NCBI GenBank assembly: GCA_963854835.1 | Contig: OY978525.1 | Span: 30,961,253-31,025,252, forward strand | Direction: 5' to 3' | Length of the DNA stretch: 64,000 nt | Origin: Megamerina dolium | Taxonomy: Eukaryota; Arthropoda; Insecta; Diptera; Megamerinidae | In this document: positions 33,074 through 44,720 of the stretch, one piece after another | Numbering within the stretch: the first letter of the stretch is position 1 | How the letters are laid out: each line of letters begins with the position of its first letter | Notes under the pieces: generated by a model | Told to the model about the DNA's origin: nothing | Seen by the model: only the letters and a program-made list of their open reading frames with translations | Databases searched by the model: none | Made by a program: the position numbers and the translations under genes

Positions 33074-34707
33074 TTATACCCTGCATAATGCAATATGCAA
33101 GCTATTTTCATTTCGGTCAGATGTTTGTGTCCACTTGAAGGAATCTCCGGAGATATAGACATAGATATATATTCGTGATCAGCGTCGCTTAAATTTTCGA
33201 TTTAACGATGTCCGTCCGTCCGTCCGTCTGTCTGTCACCTGGCTGGTTTGCACGATAACTTGAGCTATTTCGACTAAATTTGGCACAAGTAACCTATGAT
33301 CCAAGGGTACGGAGGAAATTGATATTGGGCATGATCGCTCAATAGCCACGCCCACAACAAGCATTCAAAGCGACTAACCTCGGAATTTTCAAAATTTTTA
33401 ACTTGCTATAACTCACATAATATACCACTTGGGACAACAATATTTGGCACATAGAGTTATATTATACTACTATATACCGTCGCCAAAAATGGCTGAGCCA
33501 CGCCTACTGTTTAGCGTAGCTCCCATACAAAGTGTCTGTACTTCTTTTAAATTGAAACTGCTGTAACTTCGGCAATCTTCTGTCTAGAATAACCATAATT
33601 GACGAATAGATTAACATGGTAGTGAGAAATAATATGGCAGAAAATCAGTATGCCATGCCAACTCCTTTTTGGGTCTGCCATACAAAGTTGCGGAAATTAA
33701 AAAAAAATGTTACCGGTTATAACTTGCAAACTATTCAGCGTAGAATAACGAGATTAAAGGTGTAGATTAGTATTGTACGAGCAACTAGGCTCACAGGAAA
33801 TGGGCGCACCACGCCCACCGTTTATCGTAGCCCCCATACAAATTTTAAATTGAAACAACTGTAACTTCGGCAATCTTCTGTCTAGAATAACCATAATTGA
33901 CACTTAAATTAATATCGTAGTCAGAAATAATTTAACAGAAAATTAGTGTGCCACGGCAATTCCTTCATGGGTCTCCCATACAAAGCCGAGGGAATTAAAC
34001 TAAAACTTTTAAGCTCCATAACTTACAAACCATTTAGCATAGGATAACAAAATTTAAGGTATGGATTAGTGTTGTATGAGCAACTAGGCTTACAGGAAAT
34101 GGGTGCGCTACGCCCACTGTTTATCGTAGCCCCCGTACAAAATGAGTGAAATTCTTTTAAATTGAAATAGCTGTAACTTCTGCATCCTTCTGTCTAGAAC
34201 AATTATAATTAATACTTCAGCTAATATGGTAGTCGAAAATAATCTGACAAAAAATCAACATGCCACACCCACTTCTTAATGGGGCTTCCATACAAAGTTT
34301 GGAAAATTAAAAAAAATTTAAACCGCTATAACTTACGAACTATTCAGCGTAGGACAACCAAATTTAAGGAGTGGATTGATATTGAAAAACTAATTAGATA
34401 TACAAGAAAGAGGTAAGCCACGCCCACTTTTGATATAGCATCCGTACAAAATCTCGGATTTATCTTAAACATTCAAACACTCATAACTTACTAAATAATA
34501 CGCCTAGATCAACCCATTGCAACCTAGGTAGTTTAGTATTATAGGCAGAAATTATTCCTCAAAAATTGGTGAGGTATCCTGGTTCTTAATGTAGCTCCTA
34601 TACAAAGTAGTGGAAGAAAAGGATGGATATACGAGCAAACTTTTTATATATACCTCTACAGATGCAGGGTGTAATTTGGTCGGCCCCAGCCGACTGTAAG
34701 ACCATTT
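33074..34707 (+). mobile_element. DINE-1/Helentron-like element, copy 2 (inverted relative to copy 1)
   Basis: Begins TATACCCTGCATAATGC (33076-), passes a (GTCC/GTCT)n block at 33210-33236, several internal units carrying CCCATACAAA and CTTCTGTCTAGAA, the inner repeat ATGCAGGGT (34662-34670) and ends in the hairpin GTCGGC-CCCA-GCCGAC (34679-34694) followed by TGTAAG. It is the reverse complement of 16250-17842 with about the same order and length (1.63 versus 1.59 kb) and moderate divergence. Non-coding. Confidence 0.65.
33210..33236 (+). repeat. (GTCC)n-(GTCT)n microsatellite
   Basis: Shorter counterpart of 17652-17706 on the other strand, inside the second DINE/Helentron-like element. Confidence 0.9.
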
Positions 34708-36244
34708 TTTTATTTTATTAATGCCACAATGTTAAAAAACAAGTGAATATTATTTGTATGTAGTTTTATACACCCAACAACCAAGTCTGAGAATTTTGTG
34801 GACACCCATTATTGGTACTGAAGTGCAAAGCATTTTACCATAGCTATATACATTGCACTGAACAGTTGATGTGAGTAACTATGTATTTATAACTAATAAT
34901 AAATTGAATACTTTATCATTGTTGTTGTTTTTGTTTATTGCAATCGTAGTGTTGCTTATTTGATATTTATGTACTTTTAGGTTATTGGTTACCAATTGTA
35001 CTTAATTCATATATACAGCTTTCACAGCAATAAGGTATTAACAGTTTTATTTTGATCATTTATTATTTGTTATATTGCCAACAAAAAAAAATTATGGTTA
35101 TTTTTATTATTACGGCTTATTGCTTATTTTTTTTAAACAGGTAATGCCCAACGGTTACAACTTGATTATAAATATAATAAATCTTTCAGTAAAATGAATT
35201 CATAAATGTCATTTAACAGAAATTTAGTCATGTATGCGTTTATGTATGAGAAATTATATTTGATTATTTTCATACATTTGTATGCAAAAGTGTTCGAAAC
35301 ATTATTTTGACGGAATCGCTCTTCACAGACATATGAATAAATATATGAAATATTTTAATGCGATTCAAAATCACAATAATATAATTGACCCAAAAAATAT
35401 TCTCACAAATTTATATTTGCGAATGGTGATGATGATGATGATTCACAATTAAAAAACTCGTCATTTAAAGGTGCAGTTGATATAAATAAAAAGGAAATCG
35501 AAAAAACGTAAAATGCCAATATTATCCACTTCTCAAAAACTCACTCACATTTCATTCAAAATCAGCAGCAGCAGACAGACGACAGACAGAGAGACAGACA
35601 GACATACAGAAAAAGAGTGAGTAAAATGAAACTAAAAGTCGAATTAATTTCAGATATTTTTTTCGGAGTTTTTCTTTATTATTTTTGCGTTTCTTTTTTT
35701 TCCCATATTGAAATGATATCCCGCTGTGATTTATATTTGTAGTTAGTACCTTGCTGTACTACGTCGAGAGAAGTCAGTCACATACAGTCATATAACGAAC
35801 GTATGCACTAATGAGATACTTATCTTGTTTTGTATTTGCTACCATAACTCTGTCGTTCATATGAGTTTTACTTATATGAATATGCATATGACATATACCC
35901 TCTCTCTTGCTCTGACTCTTTGTATGCACCTCAATCAGTGCTTGAATGACAAAAAATAAAAGAAAAAAAAGTGAATTGTTCAAATTCATAAATATTCATT
36001 TCAACATTTATTGTATTGATTATATTCGCGTATAATTCTCATGCAACAACAAAAATTATAATACCTATATTTTTCTCCCATTCCTTCTGAATGTTTTATT
36101 TTCAATTTAATTTACTGCAAATTGAATATGATGCATGTCATTATTTATTGAATTTATTGTATATTTTAAATTTTATGCACATACACATGCATATTAAACA
36201 TTTTTATTTTGATTTCTTCAATTTAATTTTATTTGATTTTTTAC
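34708..36244. other. intergenic with CAGA microsatellite
   Basis: AT-rich spacer. (CAGACAGA)-type simple repeat at 35571-35610 preceded by GCAGCAGCAG; (GAT)n near 35427. No gene seen. Confidence 0.45.
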
Positions 36245-36893
36245 ATACGAGTATAAGGACATAATAATAAGATGAGGAGTGCGGAGAGACGTCTTTTCAG
36301 GCACAAGTAGATAGAGCGAGAAAGGCGAAAGGCGATAGAGATGAGTAGAGACAAGAATGAGACTTGAAAATTCTTCGGCAGAACATCTTCCTGTCGTGAC
36401 CAAAATGATAATCTGGTTACAGGTGACCATAGTGTACTGACTTTATGAATGGAACACTTCTCAACATTATTGAATGGCAACCCTTCGAACAGTTCCGTAA
36501 TCTCCAAATACGGATGATGGTGTAGATATTCCACCACCCGATCCTGACGTGGTCAGAAATGCTGTTTCCAGGCTAAAAAATAAAAACTGGAAGTGCTGAT
36601 GGCCTGCCTGCCGATTTGTTTAAAACCGGAAGCGATAAGCTGCTCACCGGCATGCACCAGATCATAAGCCGAATATGATCGGGTGAAAACATGCCCGATG
36701 ATTGAAGGCGCAGTGTACTCTGTTCCGAACATAAGAAAAGAGACAAACAATTTGTGTCAACTATCATGGAATAAGCCTTCTTAGCATCGCATAGAAGGTT
36801 CTATCGAGCGTACTGTGTAAAAGATTGAAGCCTATCCTTAACAACCTGATTGGATCTTATCAGTGTGGCTTTAGATCTGGTATATCTACCATA
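36245..36893 (+). pseudogene. RTE-type LINE fragment, start of reverse transcriptase
   Basis: Nucleotide match to the linker and early reverse transcriptase of the RTE copies: AGGAGTGCGGAGAGACG, CTGGTTACAGGTG, GAACACTTCTC, GCTGATGGCCTGCCTGCCGA, GATGAGCTGCTCACC-like (here GATAAGCTGCTCACCG), and GCCTATCCTTAACAACCTGA, ending in a GFRSGISTI-like frame just before the SINE at 36894. Many indels. The catalytic YADD region is missing because the copy stops at the SINE. Confidence 0.8.
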
Positions 36894-37245
36894 GTGGGTG
36901 CCGTAGCTCAGTGGTTAGTCTGTTCGCCTTCTGATCTGTAGGTCGTGGTTCAATCCCCGGCTGATGCATAACAAATTTATTATCGATAAGATTTTTCTTT
37001 CGAATGGTATCCACCTGTCAGCAAGCAATTGGCAATTCTTCCGACAGTAACAACTTGCCATGAAAAGCTTCTAAAAGAACTCTGTGACTAAGCTCAGAAA
37101 AAGTGATGTCGCAAGGGTTCTGCCGTTCGGAACCGGCTAAAATAAGTAGGTCCCTTCTAATACTGTCTAAAATTTAACACGCTCAACAGTAATTGAAGAG
37201 AAGCTCGGCCAATGAGCCCTTCGGGGCTTTAAGTGCCACATATTT
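36894..37245 (+). mobile_element. tRNA-derived SINE, copy 3 (best preserved)
   Basis: The 5' head is tRNA-like: GTGCCGTAGCTCAGTGGTTAG holds the pol III A box TAGCTCAGTGG, and GGTTCAATCCC (36947-36957) is a consensus B box. The unrelated body has TTTCTTTCGAATGG, GCAAGCAATTGGCAATTCTT, AAAAGCTTCTAAAAGAACTC, TGCCGTTCGGAACCGGCT, AGTAGGTCCCTTCTAATACT and AATTTAACACG. A hairpin AGCCC-TTCG-GGGCT (37215-37228) with a UUCG loop precedes the tail AAGTGCCACATATTTATTATTT. Length about 350 bp. Transcribed by pol III if active and moved by a LINE in trans; the tail resembles the local RTE. Confidence 0.9.
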
Positions 37246-37269
37246 ATTATTTTTATATTCGTATGAATA

Positions 37270-37655
37270 TACAGGGTGATTTTTTGGCAACACTGTTTTT
37301 GGCAACTCAATTGTTTTCGTATATGTTACTGTCAAACATGTTCAGTTTGGTTTATAATTTAATCATGAAGCAACTTATAAACGAACAACGCTTGCAGATT
37401 ATTGAATTTTATTATCAAAATTCATGCTCCGACGACGACGCTTTCAGCGACGAAGCTTATTTCTGGTTGAATGGATGCGTGAATAATCAAAATTGCCGTC
37501 TTTGGTGTGAAGAGCAGCCAGAAGCATTGCAAGAACTACCAATGCATCCCCTGTTTGGTGTGGATTATGGGGCGGTGGCTTCATTGGATCGTACTTTTTC
37601 AAAGACGACGAAGGCAGAAACGTTATTGTGAATGGCGAGCTTGCGGCCACTCCTG
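37270..37655 (+). mobile_element. rosa-like Tc1/mariner element, internally deleted and truncated
   Basis: Starts with TA then CAGGGTGATTTTTTGGCAAC, the same end as the element at 41891. An ATG near 37365 opens MKQLINEQRLQIIEFYYQNS, a transposase N-terminus, but after SCSDDDAF the frame jumps straight to SDEAYFWLNGCVNNQNCRLW, the first catalytic Asp region, so several hundred bases of DNA-binding domain are deleted. It continues to TFSKTTKAETLL and ends near 37655 where the 150-bp repeat begins. The right end is missing. Confidence 0.75.
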
Positions 37656-38900
37656 AGAAGCTGTGGGTTTATTAGTCGAATTTCAGGCATATTCCAGTAT
37701 ATTCGGAAGAAATGATTCGGAATGAATATGAATGGAAAACGAACGAAATGTTTGGAATAAAAAATTCGTGCTAGTTTGTCTTGCACTTCAACCCTCCAAA
37801 AATAATTCTTGGGTAGCCATGAAAACATTTGTTGATTTGCAGGCGATCTTATGTTCATTTTGGTTAGGAACCCCATATATGGTAAAGATAGAGGAACAGT
37901 ATGTTTGGAAGAAATATTAAGAAGCAAGAATGATTAGGAGTATATTATAAATTTTACTCAATTCAGGGCACCGTAGAAGCATTGGAAACAAATCTTATAA
38001 AAATAAAAATATTGTTGCTAAGCCCCTCTAGAGCGTTAAAATAGAAGCCAATTACGTTCAGAAGAAATGCTGGGAAAAGTATATTAATAGGAGTCGGCCT
38101 TATATTTCAGAAGTAATTCTTCGGCAACTATGGTATGATTAGGCGAATTTCAGGTATCATTTTCTATGGGATCTTCTCTATCTTCGGAAGAAATTTTCAG
38201 GACAAAAATGAATAGAGATATTTTATATATTTTATCTTCGTCGGGGCACTATGTGAGCGATGGGAACGAATTTATCCAAAAAGTCAATTTTGCATGCGGG
38301 CTCCACTAGGGGTTAGAAATCGGGGAAAAGTGAGTATTTTAAGATATTGAAAATAAAAAACTAATGGAATTCACTTAAGCCCTCTAGGGGCTATATTTGG
38401 ACAGCAATGGATTTGGACATTCAATTTATATGAGAACTTTCCTAAATGAGAAAGATAGAGTTTTTTTCGGAAGAAAGACTGAGAACCAAAAATTAATTGG
38501 ATTCGATCTTACACATGGAGTGATGGGAACGAATTTTTTTTACAATAATACCAATTTTGTATGGGAGGCCTTTTAGAGGATAGATATAAGAGATAAGTAT
38601 GATCAGAAATAATATTCAGGAGAAAAAAAAATTAATATAAGTGCTTCATATATGTTAGCCCTTAGGAACAATTTCGGTTCAGATGTGGGGTCATTTGCAA
38701 ATTTTTTGTGTTTTATTTTTTATTTATTTTATAGAAGAAAGAAGAAAGCTAATTATAGGGAGTCAGTATATTCTGGAGAAATGTTTGTGTGTAAAAATGA
38801 GTGACAATCGGTTTTACATTTCACACATCTATGGTCACCCTAGACGCGATGAAAGCAAATTATATTAAAACTTAAATTTTGAAGAGAAGCTCCTCTAAGG
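37656..38900 (+). repeat. degenerate 150-bp-type tandem repeat block C
   Basis: Repeated order GAATTTCAGG(C/T)AT, TTCGGAAGAAAT, AATTAATGGAATTC or similar, GCCCTCTAGGG, GATTTGG, TTTGTATGGGAG near 38556. About seven poor units with a period near 150-190 bp. Related to 27480-28580 and 47320-49500. Short open frames in it are chance. Confidence 0.55.
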
Positions 38901-39379
38901 TGTATATAGATGGGTGATGACTGCTGGTTGGTTATTTGTTCCTTTTAAACTGAAACAAGCATCTATACAATTTTTAAAAGTTCTTAATTTATACCATTAC
39001 CCAAACATTAACAATTTCCGTTTCGGAAGCCTCAGTGGAAGTCGCTGGAAGTCAAAGTGCTTAAATATGATGAATATGCTAAAAATTTGTAATTGAATTC
39101 ACTGAATTTGGTGATGGTTTTGAATATTTTTGTGATCAGGTGTATTTTCTTGGTGGAGAATTAGGTGTTTCTTCTTTAAACCCGGTACTTTCTTTATATA
39201 CAGCTAATCTTAAAGGTTTGGGTAGTGCTCAGCATTAATCATTTAGCATAATTCACCAATAACATTTCCGATTCCAACTGATACCTAAAATTTTTTGGGT
39301 ATACCAGCTGTACAAGCATAAATCCACTGTTTTTCGGTAAGAAAAAAACTTTTTTTTTCATAGAAAGCCAAAAATTAAT
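38901..39379. other. intergenic, no gene seen
   Basis: No feature supported, apart from the probable 3' flank and unresolved terminal repeat of the adjacent mariner. Confidence 0.35.
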
Positions 39380-40380
39380 TTATTCAAAGTATTTGCTCTC
39401 ACTAGCTATACATTTTTCTCATCTTTCGGGCATTTTGTGTATACCATGCCAAAAGAATTCCTCATTTTTCGAGGCAAACCACTCGTCAAGCCATCGAAGT
39501 GCTGTTCGGCGAGCGCGTGACCCATCGACGAAAACAGGTGATAGTCAGAAGAGGCCAGGTTTGGTGAATAAGCACGATGTGGTAGCACCTCCCAATTGAG
39601 TGTGTCCTAGTAGTTTTGGACCAGTTTTGACGTATGCGATGGGGCGTTGTCGTGGAGAAAAATCAGCTTCTCATGTCTTTGTTCATAACCAGGCCTTTTT
39701 TCACCCAAAGCATGGCGCAATTTCACTAGTTGTCGGTGGTAGCGGTGAGCATTGACAGTTTCACCAGATTTCAACAGCTCGTAGTAGATGGCACCCTGCT
39801 GAACCCACCAAACGCACAGCATCGTCTTGCGTCTAAAGCGATTTGGTCTTGGAGAAGAAGTTGCTGGTTGGCCGGGATCGACCCACTATTTTTTTCGTTT
39901 AGGATTCTCAAAGTATATCCACTTTTCATCGCAAGTCACCACAAGATGCAGGAACGACTTTCTTTTTTGTCTAGCAAGCAAGATTTCGCATGTGTTTTGG
40001 CGTCGCTCCATCTGCCTATCGTTCAATTCATGGGGTACACATTTTCCAAATTTTTGAACCTTCCCCATGGCTTCTTGAGTAACACCTAACTGTTCGGCAA
40101 ACATTTTTTGCTATTGGGTGTCGTCCTCATCAAAAGAGACTGAAAATCATGGTCCTCAACTTTTCTGGGTCTATTTTCACGCTTCTTGTCACTCAAGTCA
40201 AAATGGCCTCCTTTGAACCGACGAAACCGGTCTCTGCAAGTGGTTTCCGTTAGCGCACTGTCACCATAGGCCTCCACAAGCATTCGATGCGACCCAGCAG
40301 TAGATTTCTTCAAATTGAAGCAAGAAAGTAGAGCTTCCCGCATATGCTCTTTTTCTGGCACGAAACTAGATATGATTATA
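39380..40380 (-). pseudogene. mariner transposase, near full-length but frameshifted
   Basis: Read 40361 to 39400: FNLKKSTAGSHRMLVEAYGD and TCRDRFRRFKGGHFDLSDKK (helix-turn-helix), QLGVTQEAMGKVQKFGK, PHELNDRQMERRQNTC, VVTCDEKWIYFENPKRKK (the usual GDEKW has become CDEKW), MLCVWWVQQGAIYYELLKSG, KLIFLHDNAPSHTSKLVQ (second Asp), and HRAYSPNLASSDYHLFSSMG (third Asp; NLASSD for DLAPSD), then a decayed C-terminus. This is DD34D mariner architecture almost from end to end, about 1 kb. Two or three frame changes inactivate it. Terminal inverted repeats were not resolved. Confidence 0.88.
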
Positions 40381-41888
40381 GGAGGAAAAATGTATGTTGT
40401 TGTATGAAATCACTGATGATGCTTAATAATTGATGTAAACAGGTGTCGAATTCATAAAAAAAAGGATGCACAGTCGATAATAGCTCAATATGCTCACGAA
40501 AGCCATCTATGAGCGAACGGATTTAAGCTTGTATACTTGCTAAACTCTTTTGGAACGAAAATGGAGGGCTATTTGACGATCTTCCTGCACGAAATCATTT
40601 AAAATTAAGAAAATTAAGAATTTTATACTATTTTTGCCATTTCTAATTAGACTTTGGTTAGACTTACTGGGTCGAAAATTCTTTGATCAAAAAATTCTAC
40701 TTAAGTTCTTTTGTTGCTTAATTTTAATTGGAAGAGAAATAATGATAGCAAACTATTTATCTATTTTTCATTCAATTTCATTTCATTTATTTTAGTATAA
40801 CATCCTCGAATGTCGTATATATGTACATAGCTATCGATTTTAATTATGTAATTATGTAATACTGTAATTAAATTCATTAGATACTTAATACATACATGGT
40901 TGACACAAAACAAAAATGAGTAGCCTTGATAGTAATTATTGTACTATTAATGTAATTTACAATTAATTTGCAAATATTTGTCACATAAAAATGTAAATTT
41001 AATTACTTCATTGCAAATTGTATTGAATAGTATAATACAATATATATGAATATGTATCGTATGTGTGTAAGAATATGTCATTATGTGACATATTACAAAA
41101 CACATTTGTATTTTAATTAAGTGCCATTTAATTATAAGAAATAAAAGTGACATACACACACATACAAAGATGTGTACAAAGGTATGCACACTGGAAATCT
41201 TCAGCCTTCATGTAACACCAGTATGTCTCTCTAAAGGACTATGAGCATTTATTTGAGGATTTTTAAGTATGCCCCCACAAAGAGGTTCTTTGACATTCCT
41301 TCTTCTAAAATTATAGAGCCTCTGGCAGTTTTCCTTACTTAAATTTGATATTTTTGTCTACTGGGTTGAAAAATACATATTATAAAAATATTGTCGCTTT
41401 TGTTTGTAACCTATTAATACCCTACTTGAACAAGTAGGTACAACATACCATCTCAAACGACACGCATAGCATTTAATCTGACTTTGGTTGATTTCAGCGT
41501 TAAATGTGAGAATTATGCAAATGCCAATACTATCATTATATATATAGGTATCTGCTATTTTCATATATTATAAATATATAGATAGTACATATGCCGATAA
41601 TATACTTACATGAAATAACATTCAATATCATATCACCAACTCAAACACCCACATACTAAAGCATGGAGAGAGCGCTTTGGCAAAATATGTTGAATGTTAG
41701 TTAAACGCTAAGATGAGACTTATGCGTATTTATTTACTACTTACATACACATATAAGTGAATTATAGATGCCAATGTTTTCAAGTCATTTTATGGAATTC
41801 ATCAATTAATAAATGCAGCTTATGTCGAGAACGACTGCTATAATATTCATTGTGAGGATTTTGGGCATATCTACCATGCCGACATAGT
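40381..41888. other. intergenic, no gene seen
   Basis: Very AT-rich. The frame at 40947-41189 is His/Ile-rich and low complexity. (CA)-rich near 41150-41165. Confidence 0.4.
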
Positions 41889-41890
41889 AT

Positions 41891-42908
41891 AGGGTGATTT
41901 TTTAGCAACTTTCTTTTTGGCAACACTGTTTTTGACAGCTCAGCTGGTTTTGTGTAACATGTTACTGTCAAACATGTTCACTTTGGTCTATAATTTAATC
42001 ATGGCGACCATCTGTTTCGTCTATTCGGAATCTTGTGACTGAATTTCGCACCAAATTTACAATATCACACCAACTCACATAAGTAGAGTGTGGACAGATG
42101 AAAATATCGCAGCTGTAGCCAGTGTTGTTGATGACCGTGAATTATCGATTCGGCGCCGTTCGCAGCAATTGGGCCTCTGTTACTTCACTACGTGGAAATT
42201 TTTGCTGAAGGATTTGGATGTAAAACTTTTTAAAACACAGCTGATGTAAGAATTGAAGCCACACGATCTACCACAACGTCTAACTTTTGGTGAATGGGCG
42301 CTGGCAAAATTGGATGGAGATCCACTTTTTTATCGGAAAATTGTGTTCAGTGACGGAGCTTATTTCTGGTTGAATGGATACGTGAACAATCAAAATTGCC
42401 GTATTTGGTGTGAAGATCACCCATTGCAAGAACTGCCAATTCATTACGAAAAAATGCATTGTTTGGTGTGTATTATGGACCGGTGGCATCATTGGACCGA
42501 ACTTTTTCAAAGACGACGAAGGCAGGAACGTTACTGTGAATGGCGAGCGCTACGGTGTGATGATTACAAACTTTTTTTACCCAAATTGGAAGAGCCGGAC
42601 TTGGCTGACATGTGATTTCAACAAGACGGTGCCACGTGCCATACAGCACGCGAAACAATGGTGAACAGTTTATTTCACGTTCGAGGCCGGTCAATTGGCC
42701 GATTAGATCGTGCGATTTAACGCCTTTAGACTATTTGTGGAGCTATGTTAAGGCTCATGTCTATAGCGACAAGCCCGTAACGGTTGACGCACTGGAAGCC
42801 AATATTGAAGAATATTCTATGGACTCAAATAAAGATTTCATACATTACTCTAAATTTTATGTGTTTTTTTTTCAATCAAATCCGAAGGCTCTTAAAAAAT
42901 CACCCGTT
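41891..42908 (+). mobile_element. rosa-like Tc1/mariner element with both ends
   Basis: The left end TAGGGTGATTTTTTAGCAAC and right end CTTAAAAAATCACCCGTTA are inverted repeats (GGGTGATTTTTTA) next to TA. The transposase is broken into frames: DRELSIRRRSQQLGLCY-like N-terminal domain near 42130, LTFGEWALAKLDGDPLFYRK, IVFSDGAYFWLNGYVNNQNC (first Asp), IGPNFFKDDEGRNVTVNGERY, FQQDGATCHTARETM (second Asp) and PVNWPIRSCDLTPLDYLWSY (third Asp). A small deletion separates the last two. In intact relatives the DQ-to-LD spacing gives DD41D, the rosa group first known from fruit flies (inference, as this copy is deleted). Inactive. Confidence 0.85.
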
Positions 42909-43673
42909 ATAATATGAGAATCATACATATACACATATATTTTCATGTATACATACTTATAAAGCCTTTGCTTTAAGTAATGTAATGAGCTGCAAACTAA
43001 GCCGATCAAATTGTTAATTTAACTTCATGTTGAAATTCAATATCGTACAAGTCTAAGCGACAAGAAGACGATGGAATGTTGCATATCGCATCGTTTGTAT
43101 GTTGTGGTGGATGACTATGATGATGGGTGGTGGTTGAGGAATGAGAACGAAAACAACAACAACAACAATGTTGCTCTTATTGCTGTTGTAAAATTTGATT
43201 AACAACATCTTACATTAAGATTTGTATAAATAATTTGTACTCATTCGATTTCTGTCAATTAGTTAACGAATGGATAAAAAAAACTGAATAAAGGATGAAG
43301 GAAATTTTGCTGACTGAATGTCGAAGCATCATTCTTGCTGTAATTGAAACTGTTGTGCAGTAACTGTGACAATATATTGTCTCAATAGTTCTGTTATAAA
43401 TTATATTATACTTTAGAATATAACGAATCAAATTAATTTCATTAATAATAGATACGAGCCACTATTTTGTGGAGTTCCATAGATAACAGATTGCGACAAA
43501 ATGTGATTAGGGTAGAGTGGTAGTAAAATGGAAGGCAAAGTATAAAAAAAAATAAAAGAAAAACCGAAAAGTAGTTTCACTGCAATGATAAGAGTTGTAA
43601 GGAAGTAGATGCAAGTCAAAGTTAAAAAAAACTGAAGTAGAAACGACAAATAACATCACTAACAATCAGGATG
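42909..43673. other. intergenic with AAC microsatellite
   Basis: (AAC)n at about 43150-43167. No gene seen. The 43428-43649 minus frame is hydrophobic low complexity. Confidence 0.4.
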
Positions 43674-43675
43674 TA

Positions 43676-44287
43676 TTGGGTCTTCGAAAAATTTTACAAA
43701 TGAAACACTTTTTTCTTATATCTGAAATGAGCTTTATTAAACAAAATATGTGCCGTTTTGATCGATAACCTTTTGCTATATTTGGGATAAAGCCATTATT
43801 TCATCTATGGAGAACTTCTGGGTTTTCTGAGCAAAAACCTGATGTAAGCGCATTTTGTAGGCCTCTAAGGAATTTATATTTACACCATTAAGGAAGTTCT
43901 GCAGAGATCGAAGCAAACAAACAGCAAGGTCTGACCTATATGGTGAATGCATCGAAATTTCTCAGTCAAACTCTCTCAGTTTCTGCTGTTTTTCTAGTTA
44001 CAGCACTGTCTCAATAAAGTTCACAATTTTTTTCAGCAGACCGCGGCGCGTTCTTACCCCGAGCAGGTATAATAGAAAAGCAAAATTATGACGATAATGT
44101 TCCAAATTTTCATTCATTTCTAAAAGTAGATAACTTTTCACAGAATAATGCGATTTTAATAATGTCTTCTAAAATATCACCTTTCAAAGAAGCTTTGGTA
44201 TAGCCAGGTACAATTAATATTACCAGAGATGTTACATTTTAGAGCCCTCTACCGACAATATGTTACCAAACTTTTTCGAACACCCAA
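43676..44287 (-). mobile_element. internally deleted mariner with terminal inverted repeats
   Basis: The left end TTGGGTCTTCGAAAAATTTT and right end AAACTTTTTCGAACACCCAA are near-perfect 20-bp inverted repeats, each flanked by TA (43674-43675 and 44288-44289). Minus-strand frames give QKLREFD, then SDLAVCLLRSLQNFLNGV (third catalytic region DLAPSDYHLF, decayed to DLAVCLL), SLEAYKMRLHQVFAQKTQKF and VIDQNGTYF, the usual C-terminus. The N-terminal half and both other catalytic residues are deleted, leaving 612 bp. Confidence 0.85.
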
Positions 44288-44359
44288 TATTTACGAAGTT
44301 TAAATAAATCGCGGAACCTCAACAACAATTTTCCTAAATATACTTACTTCTTGTCTTCA

Positions 44360-44720
44360 TTGCTTAGGGTGACGACAATAGGACCGACTCCCGTTTTATT
44401 TGCTCGTAAACATTTCTTCAGAACATTCTTACTTAGAGTCTTCACCCCATAGACATTCTCCCATACAAAACGAATGTAAAAACAACTGAAAATCGTCAAA
44501 TACCTCCATTGCTGTCCAGAAATTGTCCCCCCTCATAGATTTTTCTCTCCATTGTTTTCTCTCAATACATAAAATCCTTAACGTTGATCTCTAATACGGG
44601 TTCCCCTACAAAATAAATGTAAAATCTATGAGCAATCGTCAAGAAACCACATAGTTGCTCAGAAATTACCCCAAAAGTGATAAAATATCTGACCGACTCT
44701 CGTTAAAAATCTTTTCCTTG
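44360..44720 (-). repeat. degenerate 150-bp-type repeat block D, reversed
   Basis: On the plus strand CTCCCATACAAAACG, CTGAAAATCGTCAAATAC, GTCCAGAAATTG recur about 165 bp later as TTCCCCTACAAAATA, GCAATCGTCAAGAAAC and CTCAGAAATTACC. This is the reverse of TTTGTATGGGAG...GATTTTCAG blocks elsewhere. About two units. Confidence 0.55.

Noticed and set aside
36894..36975. Functional tRNA gene
   Set aside because: A and B boxes are present, but the anticodon arm does not fold cleanly and the same sequence heads eight dispersed repeats, so it is a SINE head.
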